Source of the DNA: Ignatzschineria sp.
Lineage (GTDB): Bacteria > Pseudomonadota > Gammaproteobacteria > Cardiobacteriales > Wohlfahrtiimonadaceae
Assembly (NCBI GenBank): GCA_030151245.1
Contig: JASLEF010000062.1
Span: 1 to 12,493 of the forward strand
Length of the DNA stretch: 12,493 nt
Reading direction: 5' to 3'
Below, in pieces: positions 1-6,708 of this stretch (position 1 is its first letter; every line of letters starts with the position of its first letter). Both the position numbers and the translations under genes were made by a program. The notes under the pieces were generated by a model that saw only the letters and a list, made by a program, of their open reading frames with translations, was not told the origin of the DNA and ran no database searches.

Positions 1-31
1 ATCCGCTGCATAACCATTTTGCTATCCAGCC
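1..31 (-). tRNA. tRNA-Cys, 5' part only (cut by window edge)
   Basis: Read on the minus strand, the first 31 bases give the acceptor 5' strand (GGCTGGA), D-arm and 5' side of the anticodon stem of a tRNA. They match E. coli tRNA-Cys closely in layout, including the GGTTATGCAGCGGAT stretch. The anticodon lies beyond the edge, so the identity rests on this match and on the position 7 bases after tRNA-Gly(GCC), the order seen in the E. coli glyW-cysT-leuZ cluster. A tRNA-Leu would be expected next, outside the window. Confidence 0.83.
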
Positions 32-38
32 TTTAAAT

Positions 39-114
<76 letters not shown>

Positions 115-129
115 TAAGTGAAGATATGT

Positions 130-157
130 ATTATAGCGACATATCTTCCCCAGTCAA
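130..157 (-). promoter_or_regulatory. sigma-70 promoter of the tRNA-Gly/tRNA-Cys operon
   Basis: On the minus strand there is a -35 TTGACT (157-152), a 16-bp spacer and a perfect -10 TATAAT (135-130). The start point is predicted near 123, giving a leader of about 10 nt before the tRNA. It is the strongest promoter match in the window. A 10-bp inverted repeat (120-129 and 139-148) spans the spacer, the -10 and the predicted start. Confidence 0.8.
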
Positions 158-182
158 CTATTAGAGAGTTTTTTATACACCT

Positions 183-470
183 CTAAAAAAGAAGTGTTTT
201 CACCTGATAAAGCTCAAGGAGCTGAATAAGGTTATCAGGCGCATTAATAATAGAGATGTTCGCATATTGGCGCTTTACCTCTACTAACAATGCAATCAAT
301 GCACTATCACATTCAGAGACATTTTTAAGATCCACCACAACAGGGGGGATTTCTTTAAAAGTAGCCTCTATCACTTTCCATTGATTTGGTATCGTAAACT
401 TATCAAAACATCCCACTAACTGATAAGCTCCCGCTTCCATATCAACATCTAAGTATTCATACTGTCGCAT
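183..470 (-). CDS. mlaB: MlaB-like STAS-domain protein of the phospholipid transport system
   Basis: A 95-aa cytoplasmic protein that is essentially one STAS domain. In the family, MlaB binds the MlaF ATPase and is needed for assembly and activity of the inner-membrane MlaFEDB complex, which moves phospholipids between outer and inner membrane. The core is visible as a hydrophobic strand (PVVVDLKN, residues 43-50) followed by the Asp55-Ser56 pair at the start of the regulatory helix, where E. coli MlaB has Asp-Thr. Length matches E. coli (97 aa). The ATG at 470 has an AGGA 10 bases upstream. It lies 28 bp behind mlaC and was probably cotranscribed with it. No intrinsic terminator was found between its stop and the tRNA promoter. 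The assignment rests on the fold plus the mlaC neighbour, because a lone STAS domain is not diagnostic. Confidence 0.85.
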   Translation of the reverse strand: MRQYEYLDVDMEAGAYQLVGCFDKFTIPNQWKVIEATFKEIPPVVVDLKNVSECDSALIALLVEVKRQYANISIINAPDNLIQLLELYQVKTLLF

Positions 471-498
471 TGATCTTATATCCTATCTAACACTTCAT

Positions 499-1110
499 TT
501 ACTTATTTTTTCGCTTCAAGGTGTCAATCATACCTTCAACCCCTTGACGAGAAACCAACTCTCTAATTTCTGAGCGATAGTTTGCCACAATACTAACGCC
601 TTCAACTGATACATCATAAACCATCCAACGATTGCCTGACTTAATCATCGAATAATTAATCGCTACTGGTGGGCGATCTTTAGAAATAATCTCTGATCTC
701 ACGGTAACCTCATCCCCTTTTGCGGCATTTGGTGGTAATGGTAAAACCGTTAAAGTCTCATCCGTGTAGTCTAGTAAAACGCCAGCATAAGAGTTAATCA
801 ATAGCTTTTTAAACTCTGCCGTAAACTCTTCACGCTGTATCGGCGTTGCATCACGCCAAGAGCGCCCCATAACCCACTGAGAAATTGTTCCAAAATCGAA
901 ACGTGGGACTAAGATCTTCTCCACAATCCCATAAACCTTCGAAGGATCTCTCTTCAACCCCTCTTTTTCGGTCTTCAATGTTTTAAAAAGTTGATCCGAA
1001 GTATTTTTAATCACACTTACAGGATCTTCTTGCGCATAGCTCGTTTGAAAAAGAGATATCAATGTCACAAAAAAACCTAACATCATGATCTTTTTAAAAT
1101 TTATTTTCAT
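499..1110 (-). CDS. mlaC: MlaC, periplasmic phospholipid-binding shuttle
   Basis: A 203-aa protein of the MlaC/Ttg2D family, which carries phospholipids across the periplasm between the outer-membrane MlaA complex and the inner-membrane MlaFEDB complex. An N-terminal Sec signal peptide is clear: KINFKK, a hydrophobic core at residues 8-22, and probable cleavage after SYA (residue 26). Family hallmarks are PRFDFGTISQWVMGRSW (69-85), ATPIQREEF (88-96) and the C-terminal WMVYDVSVEGVSIVANYR (162-179). I start at ATG 1110 because it has AGGA 6 bases upstream and gives a proper signal peptide. An in-frame TTG at 1167 would add 19 residues ahead of it. murB ends 58 bp upstream and mlaB follows by 28 bp. 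The other mla genes (F, E, D) are not in the expected upstream position. Confidence 0.95.
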   Translation of the reverse strand: MKINFKKIMMLGFFVTLISLFQTSYAQEDPVSVIKNTSDQLFKTLKTEKEGLKRDPSKVYGIVEKILVPRFDFGTISQWVMGRSWRDATPIQREEFTAEFKKLLINSYAGVLLDYTDETLTVLPLPPNAAKGDEVTVRSEIISKDRPPVAINYSMIKSGNRWMVYDVSVEGVSIVANYRSEIRELVSRQGVEGMIDTLKRKNK

Positions 1111-1143
1111 TCTGCATCCTATATATCTACAAAGAATAGAGAG

Positions 1144-1149
1144 ATTATA
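1144..1149 (-). promoter_or_regulatory. candidate -10 element for mlaC-mlaB
   Basis: In the 58-bp murB-mlaC gap the minus strand reads TAAGGTATAATCTC, with a perfect -10 hexamer TATAAT 33 bases before the mlaC start codon. The -35 at the matching distance (ATAGTT) is poor, so this could be a weak or activator-dependent promoter inside the murB-mlaC-mlaB unit. Confidence 0.4.
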
Positions 1150-1168
1150 CCTTAAAGCTCTCGACAAA

Positions 1169-2179
1169 CTATAATATTAACGGTTCAGGTTCAAGCATTA
1201 CGCCAAAAATTTCTTGTACTTTTTCTTGCACCTTTAAGGCATGAGACCATAAATCAGCACCACTTGCCCCCCCAAGGTTCACCAAGACTAATGCTTGTTT
1301 TTCATACATTCCTACTTGATTATGATAAACCCCTTTAAATCCAGCAAGTTCTATCAATTGTCCAGCGGCAAGCTTTATAGAGCCCTGGAGATAGGGATAC
1401 ATCACAAGCCCCACATGTTTTTTCCGCAAAACTTCAGCAGTTTCATTCTTAACAATAGGATTTTTAAAGAAACTCCCCCCATTACCAATCACATCAGGAT
1501 CAGGCAATTTACTCGATCGAACCGCAACAACCCCTTCAAAAATATCATTCATCGTCAATGATTCTAGCGCCCGTCCCCTCTCTTCGAAATAGAGTTCTAA
1601 CGCACGATACTCTACTTTAGCCTCACCTTGCTTTTTATGCAGCTCAAAAGTAACCGAAACTATAAAATAGCGCCCTTTCTGTTGCTTAAAAAGACTGTTA
1701 CGATAGGAAAATTGACATGCCTCGCGGGATAAGACCTCAATCTTTCCACTTTCGCAGTCAAATACTTCTACTGACTGAATAAACTGTTCAACCTCAGCTC
1801 CATAAGCCCCAATATTTTGAACTGGAGCAGCTCCGACAGTCCCTGGAATTAAGGCAAGATATTCCAACCCATAAAACCCCGACCGACTCATCTGAATCAC
1901 AAATTGATGCCAGTTTTCACCGCCCATCGCCTTCACTATAACCGAATCATCGGACTCTTCTAAAATAGAGACTCCCTTTAAAACATTGTGAATGACAGTA
2001 CCAGGGTAATTTTTTGTAAAAAGAATATTGCTCCCTCCTCCTAAAAATAGGTGAGGTTTCGGAAAACTCTGCATTTGCTCTAGCTCTCGAACATCCGCAA
2101 TCTCAACAAAAAACCGACTACTTACCTCAACACCAAATGTATTAAGGGAGCGTAAGCATTGATTCTCAAATATCTTCAT
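1169..2179 (-). CDS. murB: MurB, UDP-N-acetylenolpyruvoylglucosamine reductase (type I)
   Basis: A 336-aa cytoplasmic flavoenzyme that reduces UDP-GlcNAc-enolpyruvate to UDP-MurNAc with NADPH, the second committed step of peptidoglycan precursor synthesis. FAD-binding motifs LGGGSNIL (46-53) and IPGTVGAAPVQNIGAYGAEV (111-130) are intact. Active-site features are YRNS (159-162, substrate-binding Tyr and the FAD-side Arg160), GSFFKNP (235-241, proton-donor Ser236) and the C-terminal LEPE (329-332) that holds the catalytic Glu. Length and the extra segment around 190-230 match the type I enzyme of E. coli (342 aa). The ATG at 2179 follows a TAGG ribosome site at 6-7 bases. It stands behind the ppiD terminator, so it should have its own promoter in 2180-2253, where I could not fix one. 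mlaC follows after 58 bp on the same strand. Confidence 0.97.
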   Translation of the reverse strand: MKIFENQCLRSLNTFGVEVSSRFFVEIADVRELEQMQSFPKPHLFLGGGSNILFTKNYPGTVIHNVLKGVSILEESDDSVIVKAMGGENWHQFVIQMSRSGFYGLEYLALIPGTVGAAPVQNIGAYGAEVEQFIQSVEVFDCESGKIEVLSREACQFSYRNSLFKQQKGRYFIVSVTFELHKKQGEAKVEYRALELYFEERGRALESLTMNDIFEGVVAVRSSKLPDPDVIGNGGSFFKNPIVKNETAEVLRKKHVGLVMYPYLQGSIKLAAGQLIELAGFKGVYHNQVGMYEKQALVLVNLGGASGADLWSHALKVQEKVQEIFGVMLEPEPLIL

Positions 2180-2253
2180 AACAGACCTATCTCTTCTTGA
2201 ATCTTCATCTTGTATCCACTTCTATCACTCAAAATATCAAGATTTTATCAATT

Positions 2254-2285
2254 AAAAAAGAAGGTTGATATTCCTACCAACCTTC
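2254..2285 (-). terminator. intrinsic terminator downstream of ppiD
   Basis: On the minus strand, GAAGGTTG (2285-2278) and CAACCTTC (2267-2260) form an 8-bp perfect stem with a 10-nt loop, followed at once by six T (2259-2254). Orientation and position fit the end of the ppiD transcript. A second perfect 6-bp stem (2300-2305 with 2312-2317) lies between it and the ppiD stop but has no T-run. Confidence 0.8.
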
Positions 2286-2340
2286 CTCTACAACTTATAG
2301 TGAGCCTCATAGCTCACGAACAATAGATTTCATAATGTTT

Positions 2341-4251
2341 TTACTCAAAAAAACTATTGTTATAAATTTTTATTTTACTGTTATTAAAAAGATATTGCAT
2401 GAGCGCTTGATATTCAAAACTAGCTTCGCGCCCTTGTAAATACTCTTGCATATCTGAGCGATCCGCCTCAGTAAAACCTTCCACATCGCCCGACTGAATA
2501 TCATTAACCGCAACAACATAAACATGCCCTTCAACATCTTCTACTAAGTATTGAGGCTTTTGGTTTTCTAGATGATGCACTTTCTGAAAACCATTTGAAA
2601 TAGCAAATTGTTCTACTGGTGTTGTTTGTAATTGCCCCACTGAGGTGATTGCTAAATCATTATACTGATTATAAGAAAAACCTAACTGCTCAATATTATT
2701 TTGAAAACTCTCAACATCTCCCGCCTCAAGCATAGCGTTTACACGGTTTATGACTTCTTCTTTCGCACGATTATTGGCAAGTTCAGATCGAATTTCATCA
2801 TAGCTCTCTTCTAACGACTTAGAACGACTTACTTCCTTATCCGCAATGCGAACAATCATTGCATGATTTGCTTTTTCATTAAAAGCAAATGGCAAACTAT
2901 TACGACCGTTTTCCATCACATCATATCCATTTACAGCCGATAAAACCGTAGGGTCCGCCAATAAGCCTTCTTGAGCATCAAAATTCAACCAATCAGTCTC
3001 TTTTAACTCAAGCCCTAAATCTTGTGCGATCTCCCCCAATGACTCGGTATAAGTCTCGGCAAGCTCCTGCAATCTAGCTTCTTTTACCATATAAATATCA
3101 GCTTTTCCTTTCTCATTTAAGGATTGCACTGCAGCCGACGTTAGTGCCGCATCATCCTGATAAGGAGAGCTAATATTTAAAAGATGAACCATATGAACCT
3201 CACCCTCTGTTGCAAAAGGTAATGACAATGGGGACTCTTTCGTCAACTCAAATAACGCATCATCAAATGCCGGGATACCTGCCGCCCCGTATTTAAAGTT
3301 TCCATTACGATTATAGTATGCATTATCAATCTGAGAGATCTCTGACTTCGCATCTTCAAAGCTCAACTCACCCGATTCAATTCTCTCTTTAAGATCTGCC
3401 AGAACATCCAAAGCATCCTGCTTCTCTCCATCTGTTGAGTACTCAATTGTAAACTGCTCTGATAATCTCTGCTCATCCTGCTGTTTTAGCTTGGCGGCCT
3501 CCGCCTGAATTTCATCTTCACTATACGTCTTATCTTCAGCCGTTAAAGCATCTGCTTTTAGCTCAAGGTATTGCAGTTTCACAAGATTTGGCGTCTTATA
3601 ATTTGCGATATTAGATTCATAACGTTGCTTAATTTCATCTTCTGAAACAGCCACGCTCTCTAAATCTTGTAAATAGTTATAGGTCGCAACCTCTAGATCT
3701 CGCGTTTGACCTAAGAATGCAATTTGCTCCTGAAGCTCTTTATCAGAGACAAAAGCACTATTGACTAAGGCTTCCCTTACGACTCGTTCTTCCACATCCC
3801 TGCGAATAGCCTCTTCAAATCCTTCAATACTATAACCTGAGTAAAATAGGGCATTTTTATAGACCTCTTGATTAAAAACGCCATCTTTCTGAAATGAAGG
3901 AATTGAGACAATCTCCTCCGCTACTGACCTATCTGAAGCGCGAATCTTCCAATCTTTTATTTGACTATCCATCGCCCGACGCTGAAGAAGATCTTGCCTT
4001 GCAATCAATTTATACTGTCGTTGGATATCATCTGTTAATTCAGCATTTTGTGCATTAGCATTCAAAATTTGCTGATATTGCGCTTCAACTTCTTGAAGCG
4101 ATACCTTTTCACCATTAACAGTAGCCACAGTATCGGCACTTGGTCCACTAAAAATCTGAGTTCCCCCGATTCCCGCCAAAGAAACACCAACTCCCACTAA
4201 TAATATTTTTGCCCACAAGCTATTAGAGTGGTCACGGATGAATTGCATCAT
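2341..4251 (-). CDS. ppiD: PpiD-like periplasmic folding chaperone with SurA_N and parvulin domains
   Basis: A 636-aa single-pass inner-membrane protein with a periplasmic body. In E. coli PpiD sits next to SecYEG and helps newly translocated envelope proteins fold. The N-terminus NSLWAKILLVG matches E. coli NSLVLKIIFG, with one membrane helix at about residues 13-33. A SurA-like N-domain follows (about 40-165, including IPSFQKDGVFNQEVY at 117-131), then a parvulin-type domain (about 266-361) and a C-terminal SurA-like segment ending KIKIYNNSFFE, comparable to the KIKIG ending of E. coli PpiD. The parvulin domain lacks the NGGDLGW-type loop (here NRNGNFKYG, 314-322), so isomerase activity is doubtful; the E. 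coli domain is also considered inactive. There are two adjacent ATGs at 4251 and 4248, with AAGGA 12-15 bases upstream. A terminator follows. hupB, the usual E. coli neighbour, is absent. Confidence 0.92.
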   Translation of the reverse strand: MMQFIRDHSNSLWAKILLVGVGVSLAGIGGTQIFSGPSADTVATVNGEKVSLQEVEAQYQQILNANAQNAELTDDIQRQYKLIARQDLLQRRAMDSQIKDWKIRASDRSVAEEIVSIPSFQKDGVFNQEVYKNALFYSGYSIEGFEEAIRRDVEERVVREALVNSAFVSDKELQEQIAFLGQTRDLEVATYNYLQDLESVAVSEDEIKQRYESNIANYKTPNLVKLQYLELKADALTAEDKTYSEDEIQAEAAKLKQQDEQRLSEQFTIEYSTDGEKQDALDVLADLKERIESGELSFEDAKSEISQIDNAYYNRNGNFKYGAAGIPAFDDALFELTKESPLSLPFATEGEVHMVHLLNISSPYQDDAALTSAAVQSLNEKGKADIYMVKEARLQELAETYTESLGEIAQDLGLELKETDWLNFDAQEGLLADPTVLSAVNGYDVMENGRNSLPFAFNEKANHAMIVRIADKEVSRSKSLEESYDEIRSELANNRAKEEVINRVNAMLEAGDVESFQNNIEQLGFSYNQYNDLAITSVGQLQTTPVEQFAISNGFQKVHHLENQKPQYLVEDVEGHVYVVAVNDIQSGDVEGFTEADRSDMQEYLQGREASFEYQALMQYLFNNSKIKIYNNSFFE

Positions 4252-4420
4252 AATTCAGACTTATCCTTTTATTCGTTCTTATTACGCCTATTGATATTAT
4301 TAAATTTTAATAAGCGAACCATTATTGTGAAATTATTAAAATAGTAGAAAGTATATACCATTCTTCCACTTTAAATAAACTCATATTTCAAGATCCGTAT
4401 GATTTACAAGCGAAATCATG
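4252..4420. other. intergenic region between the glycosyltransferase gene and ppiD
   Basis: An AT-rich gap of 169 bp that should hold the ppiD promoter on the minus strand. I see a candidate TGGTATATA extended -10 (around 4345-4353) without a good -35. It also holds a 17-bp perfect AT palindrome (4297-4313, 8-bp arms around one base) and a 7-bp hairpin just after the glycosyltransferase stop (4399-4405 with 4413-4419) that lacks a T-run. None of these is strong enough to call alone. Confidence 0.35.
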
Positions 4421-6037
4421 CTATAAAACATCTTCTAAAGTGATTATTCCAGATTGATTCAAGAGGTCAAATAAAGACCTTGCCTTTAAAATCACAAGAT
4501 ATCGCCCTCTAAAAGGCTGCCAATACTCAACAACCCCCTCTACAAACTGCTGATGATCTTCAGTATATAATACAACCCTAGCATTCTCATTTGATGCCAA
4601 AAGTTTCACTAAATCATTACGAGAACCAATCTCTACCAAAGGAGATTCAAGCTGACCCACGAAATGTAGATGCCCTCGATAGTTGATAGGATGCCCCACC
4701 GGAATCCCATTATCCTGATACCAAGAAAGACGCTCCCCAACTGGGCGAAGATCATAAAAATCTGTTGCCACGCGAACAATACCAAAATTCATCGCTAACG
4801 TTAACGCAACGCCCATCAATGCTAGCGTCATAATCCGAGTATTAGCGGCATTAAACAATAACGTAATACTAAACAAAATTAGTCCAGCCCCCCAGAAAGG
4901 AGAGACTTGACCCACCCACTCTGGCAACTCAAGATAGAGATATGCATAGGGAATCGCCATCATTAAAAGACCCGTGCTCACCATAAAAATTACGATCGGT
5001 GCAACATCCCTCTTTCGACTAAATCCTTGACGGTAGATTCGGGCAATAATTAATGCAAAAGCAGGATATATAGGTAGCAACGCATCCAATGAGGTTAAAC
5101 TTAATACGCCCAATATCACAACTAATGATAAAAACCAGACCACAACAAACTGAAAGGAGTCATCCCGATCAACTTCTTGATATAACTTGTAAAGCCTCAC
5201 CCAAAAGAGCCATGGAAAAAGAATAATTATCAAATTGAGAAGATAGACATAAATGGGGGGCGCTAAGTTTAGCGCTTTTAAAATATAACGAAACCCCAAT
5301 GCGTCAAACAATGAAAAGCCTAATACCCAAGATGCAGAAAGAGCCCATATAAAAAAAACAGATAAAGCAACTAAAATGGAGATAATGCCAAAACTATAAA
5401 TGCTCTTCCACTGCTCTTTTGCCCAATAAGGAGATAGAAATATTACAGGGGCTACGACTAAGAAAAAGGTTAATCCCGATGAATATAACCCCAGTGTTAA
5501 CCCTACCGTAAAACCCAGCCACCAGACATTTTGCTGAAAACGCCAAACACGAATTAAAAAATTTACGGTAAGCATTAAATAAAAAGTGAAGTAGACATAC
5601 TCCACATTTGCCGTTGCAAACACCGTCCACATCAAACTACCAATCAGAACTAGGGGTGCATTTGCACGCACATTGCGACGGTCTGGCCACAATTGGTAAG
5701 CTGCCCAAGCCGTTAAAAACAACGTACTTAAACTAAAAAAACTTGCAAGCACTCGGAGCGAGAACTCAGAAACCCCAAACAATTTCCAAACTGATAGTGC
5801 TAACCAATAATTAAGAGGATAGCTAGCATGTTGATAAACTTCGTTAATACGAGGATATAGCCAATTATTAGAAGCGTATAATTCCCATACAACGCCAGAA
5901 AAAAGCGTCTCTTGAAATGGAATTAAAGGCCTTGAAAACCACGTCGCAAAAATAAGGATTAGCCAGATGCTAATCCAAATTATTGCATAGCGCCGAGTCG
6001 TAAACTCCTGCCTAAGAAATACTATTTCTCTCTGCAT
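4421..6037 (-). CDS. GT-C fold membrane glycosyltransferase of the PMT_2/ArnT-like type, with altered motifs
   Basis: A 538-aa protein with about 12-13 predicted membrane helices between residues 17 and 422 and a C-terminal soluble segment (about 430-525). It resembles the PMT_2 (glycosyltransferase family 39/ArnT-like) proteins that transfer sugars from undecaprenyl-phosphate carriers on the periplasmic face. The first periplasmic loop reads RPLIPFQETLFSGVVWEL (36-53), clearly the relative of the usual RPLxPxDETRY..VAWEM loop. However, the key Asp is Gln42 and the Arg is Leu45. The usual HKPPL is HASYPL (70-75), without the phosphate-binding Lys. The LPIYPAFALI segment (321-330) is retained. 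Sugar and acceptor are unknown. It overlaps fur by 16 bp and has no Shine-Dalgarno sequence, so translation is probably coupled to fur. It may be a divergent enzyme or one that has lost activity. Confidence 0.75.
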   Translation of the reverse strand: MQREIVFLRQEFTTRRYAIIWISIWLILIFATWFSRPLIPFQETLFSGVVWELYASNNWLYPRINEVYQHASYPLNYWLALSVWKLFGVSEFSLRVLASFFSLSTLFLTAWAAYQLWPDRRNVRANAPLVLIGSLMWTVFATANVEYVYFTFYLMLTVNFLIRVWRFQQNVWWLGFTVGLTLGLYSSGLTFFLVVAPVIFLSPYWAKEQWKSIYSFGIISILVALSVFFIWALSASWVLGFSLFDALGFRYILKALNLAPPIYVYLLNLIIILFPWLFWVRLYKLYQEVDRDDSFQFVVVWFLSLVVILGVLSLTSLDALLPIYPAFALIIARIYRQGFSRKRDVAPIVIFMVSTGLLMMAIPYAYLYLELPEWVGQVSPFWGAGLILFSITLLFNAANTRIMTLALMGVALTLAMNFGIVRVATDFYDLRPVGERLSWYQDNGIPVGHPINYRGHLHFVGQLESPLVEIGSRNDLVKLLASNENARVVLYTEDHQQFVEGVVEYWQPFRGRYLVILKARSLFDLLNQSGIITLEDVL

Positions 6038-6444
6038 TGCGCACAGACACCGTGCAAAATTGTACGAGCATCAGTTAATTCATAGCCTAACTCAGCAGCA
6101 ATCTGTGCCTGTTTTTCATGAATTTTCTCATGAGAAAACTCCCCAATATGACCACAATTAATACAGATAATATGATCATGCTGATCGCCATCATCAATCT
6201 CAAACATTGATTGACCGCCATCAAAAAAGTGACGTCTTACTAAACCGGCTTGCTCAAACTGGGTTAATACTCGATAGACGGTTGCTAACCCAACTTCTTC
6301 ACCAGAACTACTTAATTGCATGTAGATCTCTTCTGCAGTCAAGTGACATACAGGTGTTGCTGCCGCCTTAGCTAAAATATCTAAAATTTTGAGACGCGGT
6401 AAAGTTACCTTTAAACCTGCATTTTTTAACTCTATAGAACTCAT
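6022..6444 (-). CDS. fur: Fur, ferric uptake regulator
   Basis: A 140-aa Fe(II)-dependent DNA-binding repressor of iron uptake genes. The N-terminus NAGLKVTLPRLKIL (8-21) is nearly that of E. coli Fur. The winged-helix recognition region GLATVYRVLTQFEQAGLV is at 52-69. Metal-ligand residues are in place: His34, Glu82, His89, Asp90 and His91 in the QHDHIICINCGHIGEF block, plus two zinc CxxC pairs, Cys94/Cys97 and Cys134/Cys137. These features separate it from Zur and PerR-type relatives reasonably well. The ATG at 6444 has GGAG 11 bases upstream. It is transcribed divergently from fbp. A Fur-box-like palindrome lies beside a candidate -10 just upstream, which would fit autoregulation. Its last 16 bp overlap the glycosyltransferase gene, an unusual partner for fur. 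Confidence 0.96.
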   Translation of the reverse strand: MSSIELKNAGLKVTLPRLKILDILAKAAATPVCHLTAEEIYMQLSSSGEEVGLATVYRVLTQFEQAGLVRRHFFDGGQSMFEIDDGDQHDHIICINCGHIGEFSHEKIHEKQAQIAAELGYELTDARTILHGVCAQCREK

Positions 6445-6708
6445 ATATTCTTAATCTCCATTTATTAATTCTTTTATATGGATGATAAATCATTTTTATC
6501 TCGAAGAGATCTGGATTTAACTTAAGGCTGAGTATAACCGTAAACAACGATAAATCCAAGCAATGATCAAGGCATGCTCACCAACCAAATTATAATTTGC
6601 AGTAATCACTCAAAACTACACGCAAACTACAAAACGCTTTAACTAAACACTTAAAAAGTATATCATAACCACAATTTTTATTACCTCAATCAAACTGTGG
6701 AGATTTCA
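6445..6708. other. fur-fbp divergent intergenic region
   Basis: About 264 bp carrying the promoters of both divergent genes. Besides the fur elements at 6473-6500, it holds a perfect 14-bp palindrome CAAATTATAATTTG (6586-6599) with TATAAT readable on both strands. There is also a weak candidate fbp promoter, TTTAAC (6638-6643), 17 bp, TATCAT (6661-6666). No small ORF with a ribosome site was seen. Confidence 0.4.
6473..6500 (-). promoter_or_regulatory. candidate fur promoter -10 with Fur-box-like site
   Basis: On the minus strand TATAAA (6478-6473) is a plausible -10, but the -35 is poor. Directly upstream, 6481-6500 reads (plus strand) GATGATAAATCATTTTTATC. Within it GATAAA and TTTATC form 6-bp inverted arms, and ATGAT/ATCAT form 5-bp arms. 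It resembles the GATAAT-based Fur box but does not align to the 19-bp consensus without a gap. Confidence 0.35.

Noticed and set aside
178..196. Hairpin at the mlaB stop (7-bp arms with one G-U) as a terminator
   Set aside because: It contains the mlaB stop codon and is followed by TATAAAAAAC rather than a T-run.
1111..1167. Longer mlaC starting at TTG 1167
   Set aside because: It would put 19 residues before a normal Sec signal peptide; ATG 1110 has a proper ribosome site.
1295..1561. Plus-strand open frame of 88 codons inside murB
   Set aside because: Shadow of murB: no ribosome site, composition follows the opposite strand, and MurB is intact across it.
4399..4419. 7-bp hairpin after the glycosyltransferase stop as a terminator
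   Set aside because: AT-rich stem, no T-run behind it on the minus strand; kept only as a note in the intergenic entry.
5394..5630. Second minus-strand frame inside the glycosyltransferase gene
   Set aside because: An alternative frame of an intact membrane-protein gene, without a start signal.
6368..6559. Minus-strand 63-codon frame overlapping the fur start
   Set aside because: It runs through the fur promoter and coding start in another frame and resembles no family I know.
6697..6708. GTG 6697 as the fbp start
   Set aside because: The GTGGAG is the ribosome site for ATG 6709 and the family N-terminus begins there.
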